A stretch of 64,000 bases of DNA from Dromiciops gliroides (Eukaryota > Chordata > Mammalia > Microbiotheria > Microbiotheriidae): the NCBI RefSeq assembly GCF_019393635.1, contig NC_057861.1, positions 167,874,303-167,938,302 of the forward strand, read 5' to 3'. The position numbers and the translations under genes were made by a program. Each line of letters begins with the position of its first letter. Positions within the stretch are counted from its first letter, which is position 1. The notes below the pieces were generated by a model. The model saw only the letters and a program-made list of their open reading frames with translations. It searched no databases and was not told the DNA's origin. Positions 22,955 to 32,719 of the stretch are shown here, piece by piece.

Positions 22955-23838
22955 CTAGCTAAATTTCCATCTGAAGAAGAGGTATTCAATGCCATTGGCC
23001 TCCTCTCTAGTGTCAAAGTGCCTGGCACTTGTTCCATCCCAGCAGATATCTACAAGGCAGAGGGTCCACTGCTCATACAGAAGTGGATTGAAATCTTATG
23101 AAGTTATCCCCCAAGAGATCAAGTATGCCTCCATTGTCCATCTCTATAAAGGAAAAGGAAAAGAGGCTGTCCTGTAACAATAACAGGGGCATCTCTCTTA
23201 GTCATTGCTGGCAAGATTCTTGCCAGAGTACTTCCTATTTGTCTGATGTTTCACCTAGAAGATGGTTATCTGCCTGAGGGCTAGTGTGGCTTCAGAAAGG
23301 ACCAAAGAATGGTCAATATAGTGTTTGTTGCCCCACAACTCCAGGAGTAATGCCAAGAGCAGAACAAAGGTCTGCTTTGTCAACCTCACCAACACCTTTG
23401 GTACTGTCAGTTGTGTGGGCTTGTGGAAAATCATGGTGAAATTTGGTTGCCTGGAGAAGTTGATCAGTATTGTACACCATTTTCATGATGCCATGCTCAC
23501 ATGGTTTCTGGATGAAGGATGATACTCTCATGCTTTCCCAGTCACCAATAGAGTGAAGCAGGGATGTGTGCTTCCTCCTATGCTTTTTATCATGATGTTT
23601 CCTGAACTGCTGTCAGATGCCTTCAGCGAGGACCAACATGGAGTCAATATCAATTACTTCATGGATGGTAAACTATTTAACTTGAAAATGCTACAAGCCA
23701 AGACCAAAGTGGAAGGAAAGTTGGTGTGCGACTTCCTGTTTGCAGATGACTGTGCACTCAAAAAACAAAGTGTGGATTGACTTTCTGTTACTGGTGCTAA
23801 TTTTGGCCTGACAATACCAAGAAAACTTGATATCTATT
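22955..23838 (+). mobile_element. LINE RT domain, inverted relative to its own 3' end
   Basis: The plus strand carries a decayed reverse transcriptase: VPGTCSIPADIYKAEGPLL, YASIVHLYKGKGKEAVL, SLLVIAGKILARVL, FVNLTNTFGTVSCVGLWKIM, KQGCVLPPMLFIMMFPELLS, LFNLKMLQAKTKVEG and the catalytic-box region FLFADDCAL (FADD at 23739-23750). Frames are broken in several places. The 3' half of the same family lies just left on the other strand, the layout expected of twin priming. It encodes no working protein. Confidence 0.85.
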
Positions 23839-23839
23839 T

Positions 23840-24890
23840 TGTACAGTGAGTACCTTTTCCGGGAGGGGCTCTGTTAATCCCCTTTGGGGAAACAATAGCA
23901 TGAACTACATCTAAACTTTATCATTTTTCTCTGGAGTTCTACTCAGGGATGGAGGCACAACAAGCTAGAGAATGTGAGAAAAGCCTGACTCTCACCCTTG
24001 AGGTCAGACTGCCCCAGAGTCCTTTGTGAGTCCAGAACCAGGGACCTAATAGGAGGAGAGCCACCCAGGTCACAGGTCCACAATTTGGGAGCTTGTCTAA
24101 AATTTGTTTGATGGGTTTATTTCAATCAGCCTCTAGAGTTTATTTCTCTTGGTGGTAGTGGTGGTGGTGGTGGTGTGTTAGGGAGTCCTAATTGTGTTCA
24201 GGGCTCATCTGGGTTGATTTGATTTCTTTTTGAGGTAACTTATCCTATGAATTCAGACCTCTGTTTGAAATGCCTAATGCTTTTACGTGCATCCATTGGA
24301 GAACTGGGATGGACTATATGTGTCAGGGACCCCTAGGGAGATTTCCCCCCCCCTTAATCTTTTGTTTTGCTGTATAAAGTTGATTCATTGGAGAAATGTT
24401 TGGGTTTCTCTATGTGCTAGAGGTACCCCATGGAAGGAATTACCACTCAGGAAGGTGTCTTTCTCACTTGAGGTTGAGGGGGTGACCTCAAGTCAACCAT
24501 AGGTTCCCAATACCTATTGGGAGAACCTCATATGACCTTGGAGCTCATATGGGACCTGCCCATTTACTTGTCAAGTTAGATGTTTTTCTACACCAAATAC
24601 TTTATGTGTGGGTTCAACTCTCCTTTGTCCAGGTCCATGTGTTCATGTGTGTGCCCACTTCCCTTGTCCCTTCCTCCAAATTTGGGTGGTTTTTTTCCTT
24701 AAGGATGCTGATTATGTGAAATATTAAAATCAGTTCCTTTCCTCCCTTTTCTCCCCTGGTGTTTTCCTATTTTTCTACCTTTTGTTCCTTCACGTAAGGT
24801 CATCAAAACAGAACAAAACCATCCCCAGGCCCCCTCTTTGTTATATTTAACTCCCTCTATGAGCCTTGAAGACACTGGACTTCTCAGAGA
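23840..24890 (+). mobile_element. Possible LTR-retroelement fossil (gammaretrovirus-like leader)
   Basis: TTTGGGAGCTTGTCTAAAAT at about 24092-24111 resembles the primer-binding region that follows class I ERV 5' LTRs. The sequence just before it ends CCACA, as LTRs do. An unassigned leader-like stretch follows, including a (GGT)n tract near 24150-24175. It is broken and non-coding; the ends are uncertain. Confidence 0.35.
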
Positions 24891-24922
24891 ATACTTATTT
24901 CTTCTCCCCTATTATGATGTGA

Positions 24923-25046
24923 ATTATGATTTCCTCCTTATAAAAATATAAATTATTATTTTAAATCATTAATCATTAATTTATTATTATTTAAATTTAT
25001 TATTATTGATAAATTATAAATTATTATGATTTCCTCCTTATAAAAA
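24923..25046. repeat. 24-bp direct repeat flanking an AT-rich tract
   Basis: ATTATGATTTCCTCCTTATA plus AAAA occurs at 24923-24946 and 25023-25046, exactly 100 bp apart. An ATT/AAT-rich stretch lies between them. Confidence 0.85.
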
Positions 25047-25156
25047 GTTTATTCCAATTGCTCTAGTACATTTACTTTTCTAGGTTTCTCTTGATTCTTG
25101 TTTTTGCATTTCAAAGATTTTGCCCAGTTCTGAACCAAGTATGAGAAATACTTTTT

Positions 25157-25414
25157 GTTGTTGTGGTTCAGTCGTTTTCAGTCATGTCTAATTCTTAGAG
25201 ACCCCAGTTGGAATTTTCTTGGCAAAGATACTGGAGTGGTTTGCCATTTCCTTTTCTAACTCATTTTACAGATAAGGAAAATGAGGCAAACAGGGTTGAG
25301 TGACTTGCCCAAGATCACACAGCTAGTAAGTATTTGAGGCCAGATTTGAACTCATGAAGATGAGTCTTCCTGATTTCCAGGCCTGTGCTCTATCCCCTGC
25401 ACCACCTAGCTGCC
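25157..25414 (-). mobile_element. RTE-tail tRNA SINE, full
   Basis: Inverted tail TTGTTGTTGTGGTTCAGTCG, ACTGGAGTGGTTTGCCATTT, and head CACCACCTAGCTGCCC. Confidence 0.9.
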
Positions 25415-25954
25415 CTTGGATGTGATAGTGGGCCTCTATTTGGGTTGTTTGTATTGTCTTAGGTCATTGGCTACCTCTTCCACTGGTATCTGTGGCACAA
25501 AAAGTATTGGCAAGTGCAAGGCTCCCCTGCATCCTTTAGGTACAGAATGCTGCTCTTCAAGGTGATCAGGGTTGATTCATGTTCCTGTCAACAATATTTC
25601 AGAGCCTCAGGAGAATAGAGAATAATAGCTGCCCTTTTGGTAGGAACTTTGCTTCTTTTCAGTTTCCAGTCCCCACACCCAGGCTCAGAATTTTGGGTTC
25701 TTAACCACTCTGCAGTCTCCTCAGTGGAGCACTAACTCTTTCTCTCATTCACTGAGTCTGGGATATACCTTACCACTCTGGAACCTCTTCCCTGGAGCCC
25801 TAAAAGACAGACCATGGAAGCTGGAAGGCCTCCTAACCAACTTGTCTTTTCTTGGCTACTCTGCCTAAGCTCCACTTTTTAGTGGTCACAGTCTTCTTGG
25901 TTTCTCCCTTCGCCTATCTAGGTTGAATGAAGGTACACACTGTAGTTATTCTCA
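25415..25954. other. No recognisable feature
   Basis: GC-moderate unique sequence with no gene or repeat recognised. Confidence 0.45.
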
Positions 25955-25958
25955 TTTC

Positions 25959-25993
<35 letters not shown>

Positions 25994-26128
25994 GCAGGGC
26001 AATGAGGGTTAAGTGACTTGCCCAGGGTCACACAGCTAGTAAGTCTCAAGTGTCTGAGCCCAGATTTGAATTCAGGTCCTCCTGAATCCAGGGCCGGTGC
26101 TTTATCCACTGCGCCACCTAGCTGCCCC
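25955..26128 (-). mobile_element. A-tail SINE with (TTTTC)n tail
   Basis: A TTTTC repeat and T-run precede GCAGGGCAATGAGGGTTAAG. The head ends GCGCCACCTAGCTGCCCC. Confidence 0.9.
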
Positions 26129-26264
26129 ATTTTCTCTTCATTTCTTAATCATGATTTGCTTGTTTTCTCTTTTACGGAATACATGTGAAGGACCTAGGCT
26201 GTTCTCCTTGAAGCGAAGTCCCCCTTCAGCTCTTATCAGAGATTCTGTTTTGATTTTGATCCTA

Positions 26265-26455
26265 AGAAAGGCAGCAGGGTTAAAAAAAAATGAGTGCTGG
26301 TTTTGGAGTGAGGGGACCCAGATTCAAATCCTTGCTCTTCTACTCACTATCTGTGTGACTTTGGGTAGGTCATTTCACTTCTCAGCTATAAAAGAAAGGA
26401 GTTGGACTTTATGGTCTGTAAATTCTCTTCTTGCTCTAAACCTATGTGTTTCAGT
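26265..26455 (+). mobile_element. MIR-type SINE
   Basis: GGACCCAGATTCAAATCCTT, TATCTGTGTGACTTTGGGTA and GAGTTGGACTTTATGGTC are in MIR order. Confidence 0.7.
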
Positions 26456-26824
26456 TCTCATGTTTCAACTGAAGTCTGCTCTCAGCATCTTGACAGAGAA
26501 CCTCTGTGAAGCCTGGACACAGACAAGGCAACTGCCTAATCTTTTGTTTTTAGCAATTCTAGTATTGCTTACTTTGAGAGAAAGGAAAAGTTCCCTGGGG
26601 AAAACTTAAAAAAAAAATTTTTTTAATGTATATGTGACTGTGGGAGTCTGCATGTCTGTACCTTCCTGACTCCTATTTCTCCAGATTCCCCCTGACAAGC
26701 TAAAACACTGTCCAGTTGCTGATCATCTAATAACCATTCTCCCTGCTGCCTATAGGAAAAGGAACATTCATACAGAGCTGAAACTGTCAGGTTATTTTTT
26801 TTTCAGGAGGAATTAATTTCCTTT

Positions 26825-27010
26825 TTAAAAAAAACTTTAATTTTTCTTAATTACATGTGCAGATACTTTTTGAGTTCCAAAGTTTTCTCCCACCCTCCCT
26901 TTTCTCCCCCCTCCCGAAGGCAGTAAGCAATTGGATGTGACAATTTCTTTAACAATCATGTTAAACATATTAATTACCTTTAAAGTGACAGATACATCAT
27001 TCACATACCG
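26825..27010 (-). mobile_element. L1 3' UTR fragment
   Basis: TTCTTAATTACATGTGCAGA, TTTTGAGTTCCAAAGTTTTC, a C-rich run, GCAGTAAGCAATTGGATGTG. Confidence 0.75.
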
Positions 27011-27439
27011 GCAACACAAACAGAAGGAAAAAGAAAAAGGTAGAAAGTGATGGAATGAGTAGGTAGAAAATAAGGAAGATGATCTATAGAAGGGAGGGGA
27101 GGAATGATTTGGGGAAGGGGGCAGGGAGCAAAGAGGAGGTGTATTCATCATAGCGGATCAACAAGAGAAAGAAAGATGGAACAAGAGCAAATGGGAATCA
27201 AATGAGAATGGAATGGGAAAGGACAAAAACACTTGACAAATGCTTTTTCTTTTTTACTTTTGGGTCAGGGTTTTATATATCTATGTTTCATCTGTTTAAG
27301 ATATGTGAACACTAATCAAATAAAATATCTTTCTCACCTTCCTATATATCACCTTTTTTCCTTTTCTTTTTATGGATTTTTTTTTTCTTTCCTTAGCCTT
27401 CTGCTGTTGGTAGACTGAAGCATCATCACTTGGTATGTG
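27011..27439. other. Purine-rich to AT-rich unique DNA
   Basis: The purine-rich block 27015-27230 may extend the L1 3' UTR. No gene seen. Confidence 0.35.
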
Positions 27440-27715
27440 AACCAGCCTTGAAATAATAATAATGATGATAGCTAGGATTTATATAGCACTTTAAAATCTG
27501 CAAAGTACTTTACAAATATTTTCTCATTTTATTCTCACAGCAACCTTGGGAGGTAAGTGCTATTATTATCTCCATTTTACAGGTGAGAAAACTGAGGCAG
27601 AGGTTAAGTGACTTGCTTAGGATCACACAATTAGTATCTGAGGTGGGATTTGAACTCAGGTTTTCCTGACTCTAGTTCTAGCATTCTATCCGCTATGCTA
27701 CCTAATCAGTGTGAT
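27440..27715 (-). mobile_element. MIR/Ther-type SINE, nearly full
   Basis: ATAGCTAGGATTTATATAGC, CAACCTTGGGAGGTAAGTGC, GAGAAAACTGAGGCAGAGG and AGGATCACACAATTAG. Confidence 0.85.
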
Positions 27716-27734
27716 TGCAAATATTGTATTTCTA

Positions 27735-27990
27735 TATTCAATTCAAGAAGCATTATTAACAACTACTCTGTGATTTGGCACTGTGCTAGGTGCCAAGGGG
27801 GCGGGGCAAGAATTTATTAAGCACCTACTATATACCTAGCAACAGATATTATCCTCACAACCACCCTGGGAGGTAGGTGCTATTATTATATCAGGCAAGT
27901 GCTGGGGATTCAGAGACAAACAAGACATAGTCCTTGCCCTCAAGAAGCTTATATTCTTCTGGAAGAAGCAATATGTGCATCTATAAGTAA
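27735..27990 (-). mobile_element. L2 3' end
   Basis: ATTTATTAAGCACCTACTAT, GATTCAGAGACAAACAAGAC, TTGCCCTCAAGAAGCTTATA, with an internal MIR-like AGGTAGGTGCTATTATTA. Confidence 0.65.
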
Positions 27991-28274
27991 ATATGATACA
28001 AATTAAGGGGTGGAAAGAATACTAACTATGGGATGAATCAAGCCAAATCTCCTATTTCCTCATCTCTGGACCTTTTCATTATGTGTGAGGCACCCCTAGA
28101 CCTGGGTCTTGTTGCAAGTTTTCAACCTCCAGGAGCCTGAGACATTTTTTAAGTGTTTGATTTGAAGCAATTTGAGTCCTTTGTTCTTCCCTCCCCAGTT
28201 TTAACTTGCATATCTTAGATTATTATAGAAGTTAAGCATTTTTTGAAGTGGTTATTAACAACTTATGTTTTCTG

Positions 28275-28358
28275 CAAAATAAAATAACTTTGAGATACTG
28301 CCTCACACCCATCAGATTGGCTAAGTTGATAAAAAGGGAAATAACAAATGCTGAAGGG
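28275..28358 (+). mobile_element. L1 ORF2-end fragment
   Basis: TTTGAGATACTGCCTCACAC, CATCAGATTGGCTAAGTTGA and AAATAACAAATGCTG are L1 landmarks. Confidence 0.7.
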
Positions 28359-28359
28359 G

Positions 28360-28440
28360 CAGGTGGACACCAAAGGTGAATGAGTAGCCTTGAAAAGGGC
28401 TCCATAAACACCAGTTCTGGTAGTCCTCCCTGACCCTCTC
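28360..28440 (-). mobile_element. LINE 3'-region fragment (family of 195-675), inverted
   Basis: GGTGGACACCAAAGGTGAAT, GAAAAGGGCTC and GTAGTCCTCCCTGACCC are the reverse complement of the copy at 8585-8660. Confidence 0.6.
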
Positions 28441-28505
28441 ATATACCCCATGATTTGTTCCAGTCTTAAGAAGAAACCCCTTGGTATTCGGATTAGTATT
28501 CTATT

Positions 28506-28651
28506 TTTTTGTGGGGTGAGGCAATTGGGGTTAAGTGACTTGCCCAGGGTCACACAGCTAGTAAGTGTCAAGTGTCTGAGGACAGATTTGAACTCAGATC
28601 CTCCTGACTCCAGGGCCAGTGCTCTATCCACTGTGCCATCCAGCTGCCCCT
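28506..28651 (-). mobile_element. A-tail tRNA SINE
   Basis: A perfect 15-bp target duplication GATTAGTATTCTATT lies at 28491-28505 and 28652-28666. Confidence 0.95.
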
Positions 28652-28706
28652 GATTAGTATTCTATTAAATATGTGCATCCATTTTGGGAGTATTGCCATT
28701 TCTACT

Positions 28707-28852
28707 TTTTTTTTTTTGTGGGGCAATGGGGGTTAAGTGACTTGCCCAGGGTCACACAGCTAGTAAGTGTTAAGTGTCTGAGGCTGGATTCGAACTCAGG
28801 TACTCCTGAATCCAGGGCCAGCGCTTTAACCACTGCGCCATCTAGCTGCCTG
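28707..28852 (-). mobile_element. A-tail tRNA SINE
   Basis: ATTTCTACT flanks it at 28698-28706 and 28853-28861. Confidence 0.9.
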
Positions 28853-28861
28853 ATTTCTACT

Positions 28862-29186
28862 CTTTTAATCATACCCATCCATAAATATTGAATGTTCCTA
28901 TAATTATTTAGGTCTTTCTTTTTCTCAAGCACTACAGTTTTATAGTTCTCCTTATAAAGGTCAAGTGTACATGAAGGCAAATTAAACGTCTTTGTCGTCT
29001 CCTCACAACTTTCTTCTGTTCTCCCCACTGCCACTTAAACAAAACAAAACAAGACAACAATTTATTTGCAGTCTATTCACTGAAGCCATATCATTGGTTG
29101 AGGATATGTACCAGAGCATGGATTTCTCTTGATACTCAAAGAAATTACAAAATCAGATTGGGAGGGATTTCAGAGGCCATGTAGCC
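28862..29186. other. No recognisable feature
   Basis: AT-rich unique DNA. Confidence 0.4.
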
Positions 29187-29560
29187 CAGGGCTTCTTAAA
29201 CTTTTTTCACCCTCGACCCCTTTTTTTTTTTTTTAAGTTTTTTTTTGTTTTTGTTTTTTTGTTTTGCAGGGCAATTGGGGTTAAGTGACTTGCCCAGGGT
29301 CACACAGCTAGTAAGTGTTAAGTGTCTGAGGCCAGACCTGAACTCAGGTCCTCCTGAATCCAGGGCTGGTGCTCTATCCACTGCGCCACCTAGCTGCCCC
29401 CCTCGACCCCTTTTTGATGGAGAAATTTTTGTGCAACCCCTGGTATACAGGCATATAAAAATAGGTATGCATTACCTTTTACTGTTGCCAAAACTTTTGC
29501 GGCCCCTACATTCACTTATGCCACCTCATATGGGGTCTCGACCCACAGTTTAAGAAGCTA
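29187..29560. mobile_element. hAT-type DNA element, split by a SINE
   Basis: The ends CAGGGCTTCTTAAAC (left) and CAGTTTAAGAAGCTAG (right) are inverted. The inner parts match the hAT at 11439-12465 in inverted order (ATAGGTATGCATTACCTTTT, CTCATATGGGGTCTCGACCC). It is non-coding. I could not confirm an 8-bp duplication. Confidence 0.75.
29226..29400 (-). mobile_element. A-tail tRNA SINE inside the hAT
   Basis: A perfect 15-bp target duplication CCTCGACCCCTTTTT lies at 29211-29225 and 29401-29415. The tail is TTTTTGTTTTTG-rich. Confidence 0.95.
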
Positions 29561-29618
29561 GCACCTAGTACAACTCAGAAATCTGGGGACCATCTCTAAC
29601 TCATACCATTTGGGTTTT

Positions 29619-29748
29619 TTTGTTTGTTTGTTTGTTTTGTGAGGCAATGAGGGTTAAGTGACTTGCCCAGGGTCACACAGCTAGTAAGTATCAAGTGTCT
29701 GAGGCTGTATTTGAACTCAGGTCCTCCTGAATCCAGGGCCAGTGCTTA
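29619..29748 (-). mobile_element. A-tail tRNA SINE, head missing
   Basis: A GTTTGTTT-rich tail, then GTGAGGCAATGAGGGTTAAG to CAGGGCCAGTGCTT. The head beyond this is lost. Confidence 0.85.
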
Positions 29749-29941
29749 AAGACTCATGAGCTCACTAGAGAGTCCATTATATATTTGGACAGCTATCATT
29801 TATATAAAGAAATACTTTGAGTAACACTCAGGGATCAAATAGAAGAGAGTTTTCATAGAATCTCAGATCTGATTGCTTTATTAAAATGCTAGATGCTGTT
29901 TAGAAGATGGAGATGGATATTCTTAGTTAAAAAAAAAGTAG

Positions 29942-30090
29942 GGGGGCGGCTAGGTGGCGCAGTGGATAAAGCACCGGCCCTGGATTCAGGAGTTCCTGAG
30001 TTCAAATCCGGCCTCAGACACTTGACACTTACTGGCTGTGTGACCCTGGGCAAGTCACTTAACCCCCATTGCCCTGCCAAAAAAAAAAAA
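29942..30090 (+). mobile_element. A-tail tRNA SINE, close to consensus
   Basis: GGCGGCTAGGTGGCGCAGTG through GTTCAAATCCGGCC to a 13-A tail. AAAAAAAGTA repeats on both flanks. CpG sites in head and B box are retained, so it is young. Confidence 0.9.
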
Positions 30091-30224
30091 AGTAAAAAAG
30101 ATTTGCTCCTGTTCATTCTGAAAGCTCTGCCTTAAAAACTTGGTTTTTGTCATTGTTTCAGTATTTACTGGGAATAATATTTATAGAATCTCGATGGGGA
30201 ATACCATAAGACATTTCAAAAGCA

Positions 30225-30408
30225 CAGGGGGAAAAGTATGGGAACTGTGGTCAGAGGACTTGGATTTGAATGTCAGTTTGGCCACTTAATACATATGTGA
30301 TTTAGAAAGTCACCTCACATTCCTGGACCTCTGTTTTCTCAAGTATAAAATGAGCAGGTTGGAAGACATGACATCTAAGGACCCTTCTGGTTCTAAATTT
30401 ATGATCCT
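30225..30408 (+). mobile_element. MIR-type SINE
   Basis: GGTCAGAGGACTTGGATTTG, CACTTAATACATATGTGATT and TATAAAATGAGCAGGTTGGA. Confidence 0.7.
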
Positions 30409-30424
30409 ATTATGTTTGCTCTTT

Positions 30425-30610
30425 CCATTATATGAGTTTTCTACTTAGTTGTCTGGGTAAGTGTTGTTTCCCATAATAGGATATAACATACTTGAGGGGA
30501 GAGCCTATTTTAGTTTTACCCTTGTATTCAAACTGCCTAACACAGTGCCTGGCACAAAGTGAGTTTTTTCCAAATGCTTGTAAATTGATTTCAAATGTGT
30601 CTGATATGTT
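30425..30610 (+). mobile_element. L2 3' end
   Basis: ATAACATACTTGAGGGGAGA and CTAACACAGTGCCTGGCACA, then AAATGCTTGTAAATTG. Confidence 0.65.
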
Positions 30611-30994
30611 CACACAAGAACTCAAGTTCTGGGCAACCATTTAATAAAAGAATAATTACCTAAAAGAAGCAGCTCATTCATCATGAACTTGGACTTGAAA
30701 TCCCTCAAATCTGCCATGGCTTTTTCACCTTATAGAAATGAACAACAGGGCTTTCAGATGGAACCTTTCTCCTCCAGACACTACTATATTAATTGACCAT
30801 AAACCATTATCAGGAGACAGGGTACATTCCTTTCTGATCCTCCCATTGCTTTTATCTACAGCCTTTCTCTAAGCATCTGTGGGGTTACAGCTTTCCTCAT
30901 CATGATTTTCCTCAGAGAAATAGATGAAAAGTGGTTCCAAAAGAACACCCCCTTAATTTCTGCATTTCAACTATGTACAAAATTGACTTGTACT
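30611..30994. other. No recognisable feature
   Basis: Unique sequence. Confidence 0.4.
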
Positions 30995-31143
30995 AATTGG
31001 CATAGTGTCTAAGAATGCTGGATTTGTAGTCAGGAAGACCTGAGTTCCAACATTCAAATCCTCCCTCAGGCTCTTACCAGCTTTGGGATCTATGATGGGG
31101 AAGTCATTCAATCTCCCTTGGCTTCAATTTCTTTATCTGTAAA
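30995..31143 (+). mobile_element. MIR-like or RTE-tail SINE, tail replaced by a microsatellite
   Basis: GCATAGTGTCTAAGAATGCT, GTAGTCAGGAAGACCTGAGT and TTTCTTTATCTGTAAAGTAG. Confidence 0.65.
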
Positions 31144-31220
31144 GTAGTAGTAGTAGTGGTGGTGGTGGTGGTGGTAGTGGTGGTAGTAGTAGTAGTAGTA
31201 GCAGCAGCAGCAACAGCAGC
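31143..31220. repeat. (GTA)n/(GTG)n/(GCA)n microsatellite
   Basis: Triplet run changing from GTA to GTG, back to GTA, then GCA and CAGCAG. Confidence 0.95.
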
Positions 31221-31253
31221 TAACTTCATTTACATTAATGTTATTATTATTCA

Positions 31254-31438
31254 GGGGGCAGCTAGTTGGTGCAGTGGATAAAGCACTAGCCCTGGATTCA
31301 GGAGGACCTGAGTTCAAATCCGACCTCAGACACTTGACACTTACTAGCTGTGTGACCTTGGGCAAGTCACTTAACCCTCATTGCCCTACAAAAACAAAAA
31401 CAAAACAAAACAAAAAAAGAACAAAAAAAGGGAAAAAA
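31254..31438 (+). mobile_element. A-tail tRNA SINE
   Basis: Head GGGGGCAGCTAGTTGGTGCA to a long AAAAC-rich tail. Confidence 0.9.
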
Positions 31439-31834
31439 TATTATTAGTTCTTCAGACATGAAAAGTCCATCATAAATGCTACCAGAAACAGAATGAAATT
31501 ACTCTGGAATAAGAAATAATCACAAAGGTCAACAAAGCCCCCATTGTTCTCATTTCTGAGAACCAAACTTTGGCTGCTATTCGTTGTGATGGAGACCTCA
31601 GAACTATGAGCTCGTGCTAATGTGAGCATCAGGAGTTCAGAAAATTAGTCCTAATACTCAGGTGCTGGTGTCCCACTTGAGTAGTTCACATATTTTCCAG
31701 TTGGAATGAGACAAATTGCTTTATATCACCTGTTCTGAATTATTGTAGAAGAGAGGGATCCTTTTTAAAGGGTCAATAAATGGTAATGAGGATGAAAGAA
31801 ATGAGGAAGACAGAAATGTTAATGTGCATGGGGT
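31439..31834. other. No recognisable feature
   Basis: Unique sequence. Confidence 0.4.
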
Positions 31835-32310
31835 GTTCCAAGTGGACTAGCATCTCTGGTGTGAGGATGTGCTGAGCCTTTCTCAGGGCTGCTCATCCAT
31901 CTTTGGTGTCCACTTGTTTCTCAACTCTCAGCTTTGGCTCCAAGAAGCTATAGCATGCACAGTAGCCACACCCTGGTAAATAGGCAAAACCAGGTTGAAG
32001 GTAACCAACAGGCCTCAAACCTGTCAGTGAGTTAGGGTGGTATCTACCCGAAGCATGTGAAGATTATACCTATGGAATGGGCTGATGAGAAGTTTTTTTT
32101 CCAAAGGCCACAAAAATGGCTGAAGCAGAAGTTGTGGAGCACTTAGAGCCTTGTCAGACATCTAAGACATCAAGGTCATCTACTACATCTGGGGCCAGGG
32201 TCAGTTATTTTGTCTTTTGACTTGCCACTGGACTTTGGCGACTCTGAAAGAGAGATCAAGGCTGATGACTTTGTGCAACTCTACCTCACTTAAATCCAAT
32301 TTATTTAATT
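31835..32310 (+). mobile_element. LINE 3' end, long copy of the 195-675 family
   Basis: The same block order as 195-675: CATCTCTGGTGTGAGGATG, CCAACAGGCCTCAAACCTGT, GACTTTGTGCAACTCTACCT, TTAAATCCAATTTATT. Confidence 0.65.
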
Positions 32311-32312
32311 CG

Positions 32313-32715
32313 TTGTTGTTTGTCCTCCATTCTTAAAGAGGACCATGACATTAGGAGATGTTGTGAATTGTAGTGAATTAGATTTAAGTGAGGAAGTGAG
32401 GGAGGGCTGTGCAAAGTCACCAACCTTACTTTTCCTCCAGAGCCATCTGGGACCAGTGGCAATATCAATATCAATATCTATACCTATACCTACATATATA
32501 AAGATCTATACATATACATATATACACAATGCATACACACATACATACACACATATTAGGATGACTAGAGATAGCCCTAGATGTTTAAGGCAGTTGGGGT
32601 TAAGTGACTTGCCCAGGGTCACACAGCTACTAAGTGTCTGAAGTGAGATTTGAACTCAGGTCCTCCCTGATGCCAGGGCCAGCACTTTAGCCACTTACAT
32701 AATATAGCTGCCTCT
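32313..32715 (-). mobile_element. SINE with a LINE-derived GGACAAACAAC tail
   Basis: On the minus strand the tRNA-like body (32570-32710) ends in a tail whose terminus is the inverse of GTTGTTGTTTGTCCTCCATT at 32313. An expanded ATATCA/ACATAT/ACACAT repeat lies inside at about 32460-32560. The tail matches the 3' end of the neighbouring LINE. Confidence 0.7.
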
Positions 32716-32719
32716 ATAT

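Noticed and set aside
29245-30135. Recurrent peptides such as GLSDLPRVTQLVSVKCL and PALDSGGPEFKSGLRHLTL in many places
   Set aside because: They look like a conserved protein family but are the two strands of the same tRNA-headed SINE read through.
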